In this document: positions 18,643 to 28,993 of the stretch, one piece after another
How the letters are laid out: each line of letters begins with the position of its first letter
How positions within the stretch are numbered: the stretch's first letter is position 1
DNA from: Candidatus Heimdallarchaeota archaeon
Lineage (GTDB): Archaea; Asgardarchaeota; Heimdallarchaeia; Heimdallarchaeales; Kariarchaeaceae
Direction of reading: 5' to 3'
NCBI GenBank assembly: GCA_030149205.1
Contig: JASBSB010000001.1
Coordinates: forward strand, 714,712 to 778,711
DNA: 64,000 nt
Made by a program: the position numbers and the translations under genes
The notes under the pieces: model-generated
Database searches by the model: none
The model's input: the letters and a program-made list of their open reading frames with translations, nothing else
What the model was told of the DNA's origin: nothing

Positions 18643-19773
18643 TTGTTGAATACTAATCCTGGAGATGGAAACAAAGTACTCTCAAAAGAGGTGCAAACCA
18701 AAGGTATCCCCCCCTATAAGGCACTTTACAGTATAATTATCCCAACAATGCCACGAGTATACAGATGGGGTATAACAGGCTTGTATTTTTTATCTGTTTT
18801 TTATCTAATTTATTTACTCCTATGGCAAGGCAACCGAATTCAGTCACTGTTTTCTCTTAACGAGCTTTTGGTATTTGGGTATGTATTTTTTGTTGGATTG
18901 ATTCTTTCCTTACTTAAAAGGGATGTCAGTCTGAATGTTTTGCAAGATCGATTCATCATCGGAGGAGTTTTTTTGGGTCGTAAACGATTTTTAATGAGGG
19001 ATAGGTCTTTCTCTCTGTTACTCAGTACTGATAACTCACAAATAAGCTTAGAGGTGCAGCAAGGAGACAAAAAAATCCAGAAGAAATTACCGGCTATTCA
19101 CTATGACAAATTTAGAAACTTCTGTTACACTGTTAGCAGGTTAATTGACCCTAGAATTTCAGAAGCTACAATCAACGAGGAGCATGGTTTAACACTAAAG
19201 ATTTCACCGCTTCCTGAAATTGTCACGCAGGGGATTAAATTTACCTGGTATGATATTTTAGGAAGATCACAGGCGGTTAGGTTTAAAATTTCAAAGATTG
19301 TCATGTTCGGAGCAATCGCAATTTTTGGGATCATATTTATGTTTGTTGTACCAAATTTCAGCCAAGCTATAGTGAACTCTAGTGTTAACCAAGTTTTTGT
19401 TGTATTAACACTTTTCGGTATAGCAATATCCCTAACAGTTACCATAAGTCTGTCATACTTAATCGGGGCACGACAGATCAACAAGTTTTTACGATATAAC
19501 TCAACCTATATCAACTACAAGGGGTTTTTTAAGAGTGAATTTATTTCACTCGCATCCATCTCAACTGTGGAAATTCTAAGAGATGAAAAGACAACTTCCA
19601 TACAAATAAATTACAGGTCGTTTAAAGGGGTCTTTCGAGTTAGAGAGTTCCGTATCCCTAATTTACAAGACCCAGAACTTGACCTCTTTCTTTTAACACT
19701 TGAGGGTCAAGATTTCCAAGTTGATAAATCTGAGGGCACAGTAATTCATGCCCGAGGAACATCATTGATATAA
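18643..19773 (+). CDS. Four-helix membrane protein with two beta-rich domains (family member)
   Basis: 376 residues with the family layout: two helices, a beta domain, an FTWYDILG motif, two more helices (about 222-275), and a second beta domain (INYKGFFKSEFISLASISTVEIL). The start is a TTG (a second TTG follows) and remains uncertain. It belongs with 16474, 26507 and 27724. No catalytic residues are visible; a membrane-associated binding or signalling role is a guess. Confidence 0.75.
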   Translation: MLNTNPGDGNKVLSKEVQTKGIPPYKALYSIIIPTMPRVYRWGITGLYFLSVFYLIYLLLWQGNRIQSLFSLNELLVFGYVFFVGLILSLLKRDVSLNVLQDRFIIGGVFLGRKRFLMRDRSFSLLLSTDNSQISLEVQQGDKKIQKKLPAIHYDKFRNFCYTVSRLIDPRISEATINEEHGLTLKISPLPEIVTQGIKFTWYDILGRSQAVRFKISKIVMFGAIAIFGIIFMFVVPNFSQAIVNSSVNQVFVVLTLFGIAISLTVTISLSYLIGARQINKFLRYNSTYINYKGFFKSEFISLASISTVEILRDEKTTSIQINYRSFKGVFRVREFRIPNLQDPELDLFLLTLEGQDFQVDKSEGTVIHARGTSLI

Positions 19774-19915
19774 CGTAGCTCGAACTATTCTTTTAAAATA
19801 CTGATATTTTGTGAAAAGGATGATTCTAAGAATAGATGACTTTGACACGCCTCCGTTTTAAGGGTTAATATTTTGAAACAGCGAATTCTTTACTTCGGAA
19901 CGAGCTTATTTTATA

Positions 19916-20401
19916 TTAAGGTTGGTAAGGTGCCTTCCAGTTTACATTAACCAGTTTGTTGATGGTCTGAGGGATGCCATAGACAAGGACTTTTACGGTA
20001 ATATAAACGTGTATGGTACCACTTTCAACTGCAAGGTGTCCAATATTTTTGGTTGCATTGACAACGATGGTGTAGTTATGTGAGCTGAAGGGATTGATAT
20101 TCCCTAGATCATTGTTTCCATTCCCAACAGTTACATTTGAGACGACACCAGATGTGAAAGTCGCAATGATGTCGACCTTAAGGTTACTCAAAACTATAAG
20201 GCCCCCATTTGAAATTGAAAGAGGGGTCTTAATTATGACAGTTCCTGTATACTTTCCTCCAAAAAATGTTGGTGGTGAGATTTTGGAATCCATTGTCGTC
20301 TTTCCCACAGTCACGTGGATCTGAAGGGCACTATAAGCCAATACACCAGCTATAAGCAGAAGGACAATTAGAGTTGCAAAAAGTTTTTTCAGTTTTCCCA
20401 T
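19916..20401 (-). CDS. Membrane-anchored LEA14-like protein
   Basis: 161 residues. One N-terminal helix (LFATLIVLLLIAGVLAYSAL) is followed by a beta-sandwich with alternating I/V strands typical of LEA14/WHy domains (PLSISNGGLIVLSNLKVDI, then HNYTIVVNATKNI). These domains occur in archaea as exported, membrane-tethered proteins of unknown binding role. The exported part is rich in N-x-T sequons. Monocistronic. Confidence 0.7.
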   Translation of the reverse strand: MGKLKKLFATLIVLLLIAGVLAYSALQIHVTVGKTTMDSKISPPTFFGGKYTGTVIIKTPLSISNGGLIVLSNLKVDIIATFTSGVVSNVTVGNGNNDLGNINPFSSHNYTIVVNATKNIGHLAVESGTIHVYITVKVLVYGIPQTINKLVNVNWKAPYQP

Positions 20402-20488
20402 AACAAAAATATACTATCCTAATCTATAATATTTTCTAAATGAATATATCTATTTTCTCTATTAACCTAAAAAATTCTTCTCTTACCT

Positions 20489-21103
20489 TTAGTTTGACAT
20501 AAAACCTCTAATGATCTTTCTCGCAGAATCTACGACCTGATCCATGAGATTCTCTGTCTTGTACCCATGTGATCGTAAGGCATGTAGTATTCTTTGATGA
20601 TACATGACATTTGAACTTTCAAATAGAACCTCCTCTCTCCTGTTTACTTTTGAAATAAGGAGACGTTGTTTCAAGTGAACATCTCCTATTGTGGTGTCTG
20701 ACAAATTCCCTTTAATTAGACTTGACTGGGGAGTCTCCCTGTTGACATTTAGATTGTATTTTATGCTACGGATTTCCTCTCTCTTCCATTTTTTGGAGAA
20801 TGAAAATCCTAGACTTAGTTTTCTGCTTATATGCTGATCAGTGATAATGAAGGTTGTAGTTATCAAATTTTTGAGTATTACCCTTAAGAAGATAATTGTA
20901 ATGGCAATCAAACTGAGTAATAGAGTACTTATAAACACATAAAAGAACATCCCTAAGTTGGGTTGAGTCAGACTGAATATTAATATGGATATGAATATAA
21001 CTAATAGTAAAGAGATAGAAGACAACCCTAGTAGAAATTTACCCTGCGTAGAGCGAAATTCTCTTAGAGAATGTTCTTCATTGATTTTGATGATTGTCTC
21101 CAC
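20489..21103 (-). CDS. Two-helix membrane protein with a beta-rich PH-like domain
   Basis: 204 residues. Two adjacent helices (about 24-46 and 50-75) are followed by a beta domain (TTFIITDQHISRKLSLGFSFSKKWKREEIRSIKY) with the PH-like order of strands and a C-terminal helix (MYHQRILHALRSHGY). It looks like a half-size relative of the four-helix family at 16474 and elsewhere, or a member of the PH-like DUF304 group. Cytosolic face binding is likely but unproven. Confidence 0.7.
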   Translation of the reverse strand: METIIKINEEHSLREFRSTQGKFLLGLSSISLLLVIFISILIFSLTQPNLGMFFYVFISTLLLSLIAITIIFLRVILKNLITTTFIITDQHISRKLSLGFSFSKKWKREEIRSIKYNLNVNRETPQSSLIKGNLSDTTIGDVHLKQRLLISKVNRREEVLFESSNVMYHQRILHALRSHGYKTENLMDQVVDSARKIIRGFMSN

Positions 21104-21421
21104 AAGTATACCACGTTCAATTAATTATTAAATTTCCCTTTTGTAGCCCTGACTAAAAGATTGTTTAGGCGTGGGATTTAATTTGCTTCATTAAGTACGG
21201 ATTTATCCTAGATTACCAATTGATCAGCGAGATTTCGTATATCCACCTACCTATCCTAGAGATAAAATCCATTAATTGGTGAACGTAATTAGACACTTAA
21301 TTAAAATCTACCTCCTGACTGATATGTAAGCTAATTTGAGAAAAATTTTACCTATAGATTAAAACAGTAATATTATGATTTTTAATTATGATTTTGAGTT
21401 AAGATTGCGAATAAAATTTGT
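21104..21421. other. Intergenic, nothing recognised
   Basis: 318 AT-rich bases between two minus-strand genes. It contains the promoter region of the 20489 gene. No open frame or repeat found. Confidence 0.35.
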
Positions 21422-24163
21422 TTAGCTAAATCTGGACCTTCTCTTGATTATGACGACTCCAACCATTGAAATGAGTGAGATGATGACCCATGTGCCGTCA
21501 ACAGGTAACCCAGCGGGTGGGGAGAACACTACACTTGTTTGTGACTCAGAGGTTGTTGTGTTAGTCTTTGTGGGAGTTGGTGTTGGACTCGGTGTTGGTG
21601 TTGGTGTGGGAATCGGTGTGGGTGAAGTATACGTGCTATCAATTGTTATTTGTACTGATGCCTTTCCAATGTTGTTGGATGGATCAGCAGCCCTGATCTC
21701 CAAAATATAGCTGCCATCAATATACTGTGTGGTATTGAGAGTATAGCTGTTGACCGTCAATTTTGTTAATGACAACCCATCTAATAATATCTCATAGTAT
21801 GAGATCCCGTTGGTATCACTTGCAGTAAAGTTCAGGTCATATAGCCCATTTAATATGCTCCCGTTCACAGGGTTGTGGATTGTTACAACTGGAGGGGTTT
21901 TGTCTGGATTTGTATTCTTAATCTGAACTATCACACTGGCAGAACCTATATTCCCAGTTGGATCTTTTGCACTGACGAAAATCAGATAATAACCATCAGC
22001 AAACGTTGTTGTGTCTAAGCTGACGTCCCCAGATACTGTTGAGAGAACTGTGTTATTTAATTTCACTTCTACACTTGCAATTCCATTCGCATCTGAGGCA
22101 GAGTAAGCAATTAATGCGATACCTGAGAGTACAGATGAATTTGTAGGTGAACTGATTTGGACAGTGGGAGGCGTGGTATCAGGGGGTGCTGCATTTTTGA
22201 AGGTAACTGTCACTGTTGATTTTCCAATATTTCCAGAGGGATCCACAGCGGTCACTTCAATAGTGTGAGAACCATCAGGGTAGGCTGAGGTATCAAGAAT
22301 GAAGTAACCGAAGTTTTTGCTAACAGATACTGTGTCTACAAAGACCTCATATCCAACCACTCCGTTTGCATCTGATCCAGTGTAGGAGATGTTTAACTTT
22401 CCAGAAACCGTTACACCAGTTGCAGGATTTGTAATTTTAACTGTGGGAGGGGTGGTGTCAGGCGGAGGGGGTGCAGTATTTCCCACTGTGATACTCACCG
22501 ATGCAGACCCAATATTCCCTGCAGGATCCGTGGCTGTGACCTTGATAGTGTGAGTGCCATCAGGATACGTTGTTGTATCCAAACTAAAGGGACTGGGTGA
22601 TGAGCTTTTTACGACGTTGTCTACAAGAACTTGCTGGCTAGTCACTCCATTGGTATCAGTCGCAGAGAAGACTACCGAGATGGTTCCAGCAACTGTTGCA
22701 CCATTTGTTGGTGAGCTGATGATTACCACTGGTGGAGTTGTATCAGGGAGAGATGTGTAAAAAATTGCACCTTCTGAATATGGCACATACCCTGTAAGTT
22801 TATTCAAGATGTTTCCAAAGGTGTTAATAAGTTTCCCTGTGATATCATATTGCTGTATATCTCCTTTGGTAGAATCAATTACAACCAAATCTTTGATTGA
22901 GTCACCATCGATATCTGGAAACTCACTCATGTCAGGTAGGTTAGATGTGCCTTCGGCCCTTCTTGGGAGATAGACTGGCGTGGTTAATTCAAAGAGCGAC
23001 TTACCAATTTTTGAATCGATTAGAGCAAAACCCTTTCCGACATTATTTGGATCAGCCAAGTGAATAAACACCTCAGGAACTGAATCTTTATTTAAATCGA
23101 AGCTTCCACTCATTGAGAAATCTGCCATTAGCTGTTTAAAACTCAATAAAGGGTTTAAATCCTTCCCTGTTGACCAATCGGCAAATCTTAAGGTTCCGCT
23201 GTCAACTGAATTAAGAGGTTTAGAACTCATAAGTGTTAATCCCAGCTTTTGCACATCAGGACTTGCAAAGATTGCCTTAGGAGTGGTTATATCAAGCTTT
23301 AATGACCAGAGTAGTTTGAGGGATAGATAGGTTGCCCAGTTTGGTAGTGTGGTTCCACCAGTGAATAGTTGAGGTTTAAGATCACCATTTAAATCACTTA
23401 GAAGGTTAATGTTTTGACCGGGTGTAACCGTCAGAGATGCCAGATTCTTGGTGACTAAGCCGCTGAAGCTAACAATGTTGTAAAGACCTGTTTTATTGTT
23501 AAAGAAAACTGCATCAGGAACTTTGTCTCCATTGTAGTCGTAAAATGCACCAACTGATGCTGGACTTTCAGGATTGTTATATGTCAGGAGCACCTTTCCA
23601 GTTGCAGAATCTAAAATTGATGCCTGATCTGCATTCATGTACCTGTAAAAAAAGAGCTCTTTGGTTTTATCACCATCAAAATCCACAAAACGTAGGTATC
23701 TGTAGATATCACTTGTAGTTGATGAGATAACTGTTTTCCAAATAACTTTTCCAGTGCTTTCATCAAGCCTGGAGATATAGTGATCATAACCCTTTGCGGT
23801 TTTCACCTGATTCCATCCATAGATCTCAGAGACTCCATCATTGTCTGTATCTTGTACTCCACTTAGAAACATGCCATCTGCAACCCACTTAACGACAAAG
23901 GTTTTGGTTCCTGAATCATATTGCAGGTTGACAATTGCAGGGGTTCCAGTACTAGACATCACGCTGACTGCCAGGCTCTGAATTGGCACAGCGTTTGGAA
24001 GAATGGAGTCTTTCAAGGGAAGTCCTTTGTCGCTGAAGGCATCAATTGAATCTGTGGGTGTATAGATCTTTGACTGTACAGACAGATTACTTGAACCAAT
24101 CACCAGCAGGACACTTAGGAGAATCCCAATTGTGAACATGTTGATTTTCGACCTGTTCTTCAT
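21422..24163 (-). CDS. Large surface protein: FG-GAP-like Ca-binding repeats, four Ig-like domains, membrane anchor
   Basis: 913 residues. A signal peptide covers about 1-31. Residues about 40-460 hold repeated acidic loops (DTDNDG, DFDGD, DYNGD, DLNGD, DLNKD, DIDGD) of the FG-GAP/VCBS calcium-binding type. Four Ig-like domains of about 90-95 residues follow, each opening with a TPP-V-x-I element and containing DTTTYPDG-like turns and DP-x-GNIG. A Thr/Pro stalk, a C-terminal helix and KRRSRFS close the protein. Likely a cell-surface adhesin or S-layer-associated protein. The near-repeats suggest copy-number change of Ig domains. Monocistronic. Confidence 0.9.
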   Translation of the reverse strand: MKNRSKINMFTIGILLSVLLVIGSSNLSVQSKIYTPTDSIDAFSDKGLPLKDSILPNAVPIQSLAVSVMSSTGTPAIVNLQYDSGTKTFVVKWVADGMFLSGVQDTDNDGVSEIYGWNQVKTAKGYDHYISRLDESTGKVIWKTVISSTTSDIYRYLRFVDFDGDKTKELFFYRYMNADQASILDSATGKVLLTYNNPESPASVGAFYDYNGDKVPDAVFFNNKTGLYNIVSFSGLVTKNLASLTVTPGQNINLLSDLNGDLKPQLFTGGTTLPNWATYLSLKLLWSLKLDITTPKAIFASPDVQKLGLTLMSSKPLNSVDSGTLRFADWSTGKDLNPLLSFKQLMADFSMSGSFDLNKDSVPEVFIHLADPNNVGKGFALIDSKIGKSLFELTTPVYLPRRAEGTSNLPDMSEFPDIDGDSIKDLVVIDSTKGDIQQYDITGKLINTFGNILNKLTGYVPYSEGAIFYTSLPDTTPPVVIISSPTNGATVAGTISVVFSATDTNGVTSQQVLVDNVVKSSSPSPFSLDTTTYPDGTHTIKVTATDPAGNIGSASVSITVGNTAPPPPDTTPPTVKITNPATGVTVSGKLNISYTGSDANGVVGYEVFVDTVSVSKNFGYFILDTSAYPDGSHTIEVTAVDPSGNIGKSTVTVTFKNAAPPDTTPPTVQISSPTNSSVLSGIALIAYSASDANGIASVEVKLNNTVLSTVSGDVSLDTTTFADGYYLIFVSAKDPTGNIGSASVIVQIKNTNPDKTPPVVTIHNPVNGSILNGLYDLNFTASDTNGISYYEILLDGLSLTKLTVNSYTLNTTQYIDGSYILEIRAADPSNNIGKASVQITIDSTYTSPTPIPTPTPTPSPTPTPTKTNTTTSESQTSVVFSPPAGLPVDGTWVIISLISMVGVVIIKRRSRFS

Positions 24164-24318
24164 AAGATTTATGTAAACGCTGTGCTATTTAAACATTGTT
24201 CATTTTAATCGGATTCTGTTATTTTGCAAATTTTAAGGGCTTAAGGATTAGGAGAGGAGAAATATTCTTTTACACGAGTTGACAGATTTGACAGAAAATA
24301 AGCAAACCTACGAGAGCT

Positions 24319-25164
24319 TTGAATAACTTAGAAATATGGGAGAGAAAGGAGAAATTTGTTGAAATGTTTTTAGAATCTTCTCAATACAAAGTTTATAAAG
24401 GAAAAACAGGTGAGATTAGGTATATTAGGTCTGGTGAAGGACAGGTGACTTTGGTTTTAATCCCAGGTACAACTGGTGATGCAAGGATCTTCAGCCTTTT
24501 ATTTCCAATTTTAGCAGATAGATTTTCCCTGGTGGCAATTGATCATCCCAGTGTAACTACGTTAGATGAATATCTGGACATTTTGAGTGAGTTTTTGATC
24601 TCCCTTGGGGGTTCTGATCTCTTTGTTCTAGGGACATCTTTGGGTGGGAGAGTGGTTGAATACGTATTAGAGAGAAATTCCACAAATATTAAAGGTATAA
24701 TCCTTGGGAACTCGTATGTTGACAACTCTGAATTGGTCGAAAAAAACAGGGTAAATGCCGTCCTGCTGAAAATTATCCCTACATTCCTGATCAAAAAGAT
24801 CCTAAAGGGAGGGATCAAGAAGAGTTTTGCCAAACATCCTGAATCAAAATTGTTATTTCAGTATTTTAATGAACTCCTTGATAATGAGAGCCGCAAAAGT
24901 ATTCTAGGTAAACTCTATCTGAATCTAAAGACATTTCCACTTCCTAGTCCTCATCCAGAACTTCCGAAACTACTGATTCTTAGCGAAGAAGATCCTTTGA
25001 TACCTCAAAACACTCAAAATCGATTGATGACATATTACAATGTGAATTCAACTGTCGTCTGGGTTGGAGAAAAAACTCACTTTCCCTACTTGACTATTCC
25101 ATCAGCCTATGCCAATGGAATTTTAAATTTTATAGAGACAGTGGTCGGTCAAAATAAGGCGTGA
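24319..25164 (+). CDS. Alpha/beta hydrolase
   Basis: 281 residues from a TTG start. The fold shows an oxyanion strand VLIPGTTGD (46-54), a nucleophile elbow GTSLGG with Ser107, an acid D225 (SEEDPLIP) and H254 (KTHFPYL), so the triad is complete. A helical cap lies between about 135 and 205. Substrate unknown; esterase-like or C-C hydrolase activity is typical. An in-frame ATG at codon 16 is an alternative start. Compare the gene at 57412, which lacks the nucleophile. Confidence 0.85.
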   Translation: MNNLEIWERKEKFVEMFLESSQYKVYKGKTGEIRYIRSGEGQVTLVLIPGTTGDARIFSLLFPILADRFSLVAIDHPSVTTLDEYLDILSEFLISLGGSDLFVLGTSLGGRVVEYVLERNSTNIKGIILGNSYVDNSELVEKNRVNAVLLKIIPTFLIKKILKGGIKKSFAKHPESKLLFQYFNELLDNESRKSILGKLYLNLKTFPLPSPHPELPKLLILSEEDPLIPQNTQNRLMTYYNVNSTVVWVGEKTHFPYLTIPSAYANGILNFIETVVGQNKA

Positions 25165-25229
25165 GATTGCTTTAACCGACAAAAGAATCTGATAGATAAA
25201 TTTTTATTGGTTTCCAGAATGCAAATTAT

Positions 25230-26291
25230 ATGAGAATTGAAGAAATAGAGTTACATACAGCCCCTGATGAGTTCATTGAACGATATCTTGACTTTCAAGA
25301 GCTGATACATAACAGTTATTACTCGACAGACATTCAACAGGAGAGAGAGACAAGAAGAGTAAACATACGTCTACCACCATCCAAGAAATACACAAAAAAC
25401 TATTTTGCTTTCGAGAATGAAGAGATTATTGGTCAAGGTAACTTTACATATCAGTTGAATGAAAATGAGACGAATCCTGACCATGCAGAAATCTATATTG
25501 AGATACATCCCGATCATCTCCATCAGGGGTACAGTAAGAAACTACTAAAATTGTTGGCAAAAGAAGCATTGGAGAACAAAAAAAGCAAGATTGAAACTTA
25601 TTCCAGGTCAGACTTGAATTCAGAAGTAGTCACTGAATATATCAACAAACTGGGTGGTAAGAGAACTCAGATAGAGAGACAAAACAGGTTGTATAAGGAA
25701 ACAGTTAACTGGGACTACATAAACGATACAAAGAACAAATATCAAGAGATAGAAAATAATTTTCAGTTTGTCAGAATGGATAAGCACTCTCGACACCAAA
25801 GAATTGTTGAAGATGATGCCTTCACTGCAGAGAACGCAGATTTTTATACCTCAACCGTGAATCTTATTCCTCGGGAAGATTCAAGTAGAGATGATGAGGT
25901 TATTACAGCGAAGGATGTGAAAGAGCGAGCTGAACTGGGATTAAAATCATCATGGAATTCTGACTTTTATTATCTCATGGAAGGGGATAAAATTATTGGG
26001 TTTAGTGGTCTGCACTATCCTAATGAAGATCCTGTCAAATGGGCTGGAACTGGATTAACTGCTGTACGTAAGGAATACCAAGGAAGAGGAATTGCCTCGT
26101 TTCTCAAGGTCAAGGTCACAGAGTATATGTTCAAAACATTTCCAGAGCTTGTTTACATTAATACAGAAAACAACAACACAAATCAGGCTATGATACATAT
26201 CAATGAGAAACTCGGATATAAGGAGATCTATCAGTGGTGGATATTTGAGATCCCCCTTGAAGGTATACAAGCATTTTTACAGCAAAACTAA
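25230..26291 (+). CDS. Double GNAT-family acetyltransferase
   Basis: 353 residues with two GNAT domains. The first (about 50-135) has the HPDHLHQGYSKKLL acetyl-CoA loop. The second (about 235-345) has VRKEYQGRGIASFLK, the canonical Q/R-x-x-G-x-G/A loop, and ends with NEKLGYKE. The first loop (HLHQGYSKK) deviates from R-x-x-G-x-A, so only the second may bind acetyl-CoA well. Acceptor substrate unknown. TATA-like sequence precedes the ATG. Monocistronic. Confidence 0.85.
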   Translation: MRIEEIELHTAPDEFIERYLDFQELIHNSYYSTDIQQERETRRVNIRLPPSKKYTKNYFAFENEEIIGQGNFTYQLNENETNPDHAEIYIEIHPDHLHQGYSKKLLKLLAKEALENKKSKIETYSRSDLNSEVVTEYINKLGGKRTQIERQNRLYKETVNWDYINDTKNKYQEIENNFQFVRMDKHSRHQRIVEDDAFTAENADFYTSTVNLIPREDSSRDDEVITAKDVKERAELGLKSSWNSDFYYLMEGDKIIGFSGLHYPNEDPVKWAGTGLTAVRKEYQGRGIASFLKVKVTEYMFKTFPELVYINTENNNTNQAMIHINEKLGYKEIYQWWIFEIPLEGIQAFLQQN

Positions 26292-26506
26292 GTTTTCCTA
26301 TATTGATGAGAAATTGAGATTGAATTACTTTTGATTTATGAAAGTTTTAATGAAAGTTTAAGATTTGTATTTCATTAGTTTATGTCTTAAAGCTATATTC
26401 TTACTGGTTGAAAAGCTTCTCATCATTCAGATTGAGGTCTTCTCTAGGTTTTCCTCTAATAATGGTCTTACCATAACCTTGTTCCTTCACTTCAAATCCC
26501 TTTGCC

Positions 26507-27574
26507 TTAAAAATAGCCAAAAAAACCCTCTATCTCACGCCGAGATTCAATAATAATGTTTTTTGAAAAATGAGCTTGCGGGATGACTTCTATATTTGAC
26601 ACCTTCCCCTCTATTATTGGATAGTACCCCTCTAGAGAATATTCTCCTGTGAGAGTGACTGTCCCCTCATTCTCTACAATCTCAATATTGATGACCTTCT
26701 CAATTGGGACTGGATCTTTTCTTTTTTTAGGAGAAAATTCATTCACCTTATATTTAACATAATTTAAGTTTCTAATAGCAATAATCCCTGTTAAAATTGT
26801 CAAGACCAATAAAAACAACTCTATTAACAACACTATGAATTCTGAAACTCCTAAGTATAAGTTTAGATTTGATGCCGATAAAAGTAATACTAAAATCATC
26901 AAATATCCCAAAACAAAGGCACTCACTCCAAATTTAATTGCATTGTTCATTGCTTTTCTACCTAAGCCATCCTTCCAGTGTGAAGTTTTTTCATAGATAT
27001 CAACTGGAACCGTGCGTCTTTTAACAAGAAATTCTAAGGATGTATCAGTAACAACCAGGTTGTATTCAAATAGGGAATCATCTATGAAATAAATTATATT
27101 TTCTACAAACAGCTTAATTTTTGATAATTTAAACTTATTGAATTCAAGCTCTTCAAGTTTCATAGGTGTGGAAATTAAGATTACGCAGGTTGAATCCATT
27201 GTTATTTTCAATAAATCGATATCACGTGAGTAAAACATTACTTTTTTGCGAGATTTTCGAAATTCTAGAAAATTTGATCCTACCACAGCTTGTTGATCCT
27301 GATTGGCAATTAAATACCTTCCTAGAGAAAGGATAATCAATAATCCCAAAACAAAAGGAAATAATGGTTGCATAGAGTTGTAAAAATTTCTAAGTGACGT
27401 GGAATAACTTGTGAAATTAATGAAATACCAACTATCAATAATTAAGTACGGAATAACAATAAACATAAAAATATTATAAAGTAAGGTGTAAACAATAGAA
27501 TTACTCGAAATAGAAAAAGGAGAGTCAACGAAGGTCTTTTTCGGTAGATATGAATCCTTTGTTTCGTTTGTCAT
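26507..27574 (-). CDS. Four-helix membrane protein with two beta-rich domains (family member)
   Basis: 355 residues with two helices near 25-50 and 65-90, a beta domain, a SHWKDGLG motif, helices 3 and 4 (about 210-270) and a second beta domain. The HW-x-D-x-x-G motif is shared with the divergently transcribed neighbour at 27724 (NHWIDIVG). The two genes face away from each other across about 150 bases. Function unknown, membrane located. Confidence 0.8.
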   Translation of the reverse strand: MTNETKDSYLPKKTFVDSPFSISSNSIVYTLLYNIFMFIVIPYLIIDSWYFINFTSYSTSLRNFYNSMQPLFPFVLGLLIILSLGRYLIANQDQQAVVGSNFLEFRKSRKKVMFYSRDIDLLKITMDSTCVILISTPMKLEELEFNKFKLSKIKLFVENIIYFIDDSLFEYNLVVTDTSLEFLVKRRTVPVDIYEKTSHWKDGLGRKAMNNAIKFGVSAFVLGYLMILVLLLSASNLNLYLGVSEFIVLLIELFLLVLTILTGIIAIRNLNYVKYKVNEFSPKKRKDPVPIEKVINIEIVENEGTVTLTGEYSLEGYYPIIEGKVSNIEVIPQAHFSKNIIIESRREIEGFFGYF

Positions 27575-27723
27575 TTAATACCTTTATGTTTCGTGTGCTA
27601 AAAAATATTATGTGGTGCTCCATACTTTTAACAAACTTTTTGAAAGAATCTGAGTTCTTGTGTCCAAAATTCATTACCTGGTAAAGTTCAAATACGTCTA
27701 AGTAAATTTAGATTTACAAACAC

Positions 27724-28884
27724 ATGTTTGCGGACAAAGATTATGAGTTAAAGGAGTTAGAACGGGACTCAGAATTTACAGTTTCTGGGAGAAGTTTATT
27801 TTTCAATTTTGTATTAGGGGGAGTGCTCTATCTCCTTATAATCATATTTTTGTCAGATATAATGGATTCTGCTTCTCAAAGGCAATTTGAGATAGTCATA
27901 ACTCCATGGACACCACTTACTAACCCTCTCGTTTATATCCTACTAACCCTAACCTATTTCATATTTTACAGGGTCGGCACAGAAAAGGTAAATGTTAATC
28001 CAACTTTTCTCTCAATTGAGAAAAATGGTAAAAAGGTGTACTTAAATTTGAGACAGGTGCTTGAATTGCAAATAAGTTACCAAGACGCCTTAGAAATTAA
28101 ATTTAAAACCCTATTATTAAATAATGAACTTAAGTTGTTAAATCTGAATTTATCTGCGTCACAGGAATTAGTTGATAAGATAGCCTATTATCTGGATAAT
28201 AACCTATTTGAATTTACATATTCTGATGAAATGTGCTTCTTAAAGGTTATAAGACGTTCAAAGTTAGAATATGATCGCGTGGGGCTAAATCATTGGATTG
28301 ATATTGTTGGAGAAAACTCTTTCACCAAATTTCAATCTGCTAAAAAAAGAATTAAGCTATATTTAGGGCTCTCTTTTTTGGTGTTTTTTTTGGTTGTATT
28401 CAGGAACAGATTAAGCATGCCTTTCACTGCACAAATTGTATCCGTTATTATTTTAAGCCTCTTACTTAGCACCTGCGCCTATTTATTGGGGCGAATCTTA
28501 AGAAATCAGAGGTTTATCAGATACACAGATACCCTACTTTTCCTAAGTTGGCAGAATCGGGTTATTAATTTTAAAGAGCTTACATTTATAGAATTAATCA
28601 AGAACGGAAAAATTCTTTTGATAAAGGGTGAGTACTCCAATCACACTCCAATTCAGGATTACCAGTACAGGTTTTTTAGATCAAGACTTAAGCTTGAAAC
28701 ACAGAGACCTAAAGCTTCAAAATTTTCTGGGTGGGTGAAAGTTCATCAGAATATTGAGGTTGAGAATCTACTAAACTTATTCAGAGGTGAGGGTTACATT
28801 TTGGATAGGACAGATAGAGGTGTAACTATATCTAAGATTCCTAGGGGCTTTATGCTTGCTGGATCAATTCAGAATTCTGCTTAA
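27724..28884 (+). CDS. Four-helix membrane protein with two beta-rich domains (family member)
   Basis: 386 residues in the family order: helices at about 27-50 and 65-85, a beta domain, the NHWIDIVG motif, helices at about 215-262, then a second beta domain with a C-terminal extension of about 60 residues. It shares a promoter region with the paralogue at 26507. No enzyme motif. The pair may form a complex, but this is only suggested by position. Confidence 0.8.
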   Translation: MFADKDYELKELERDSEFTVSGRSLFFNFVLGGVLYLLIIIFLSDIMDSASQRQFEIVITPWTPLTNPLVYILLTLTYFIFYRVGTEKVNVNPTFLSIEKNGKKVYLNLRQVLELQISYQDALEIKFKTLLLNNELKLLNLNLSASQELVDKIAYYLDNNLFEFTYSDEMCFLKVIRRSKLEYDRVGLNHWIDIVGENSFTKFQSAKKRIKLYLGLSFLVFFLVVFRNRLSMPFTAQIVSVIILSLLLSTCAYLLGRILRNQRFIRYTDTLLFLSWQNRVINFKELTFIELIKNGKILLIKGEYSNHTPIQDYQYRFFRSRLKLETQRPKASKFSGWVKVHQNIEVENLLNLFRGEGYILDRTDRGVTISKIPRGFMLAGSIQNSA

Positions 28885-28993
28885 ACCCATCAAACTCATA
28901 AATAAAGTAAATATTTTTATTAGCCTTTAAAGGAGAATTGTAGCTGATTTATCTTAGCATTTTACTAATTCATGACACTAGAAGATTTAAAAA

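Noticed and set aside
21444..21710. Plus-strand frame rich in Val/Gly over the Ig-protein tail
   Set aside because: It is the antisense of the Thr/Pro stalk coding repeats; a shadow.
26365..26553. Plus-strand 62-residue frame between two genes
   Set aside because: Hydrophobic and basic shadow-like composition, no start context, overlaps the 3' end of the 26507 gene.
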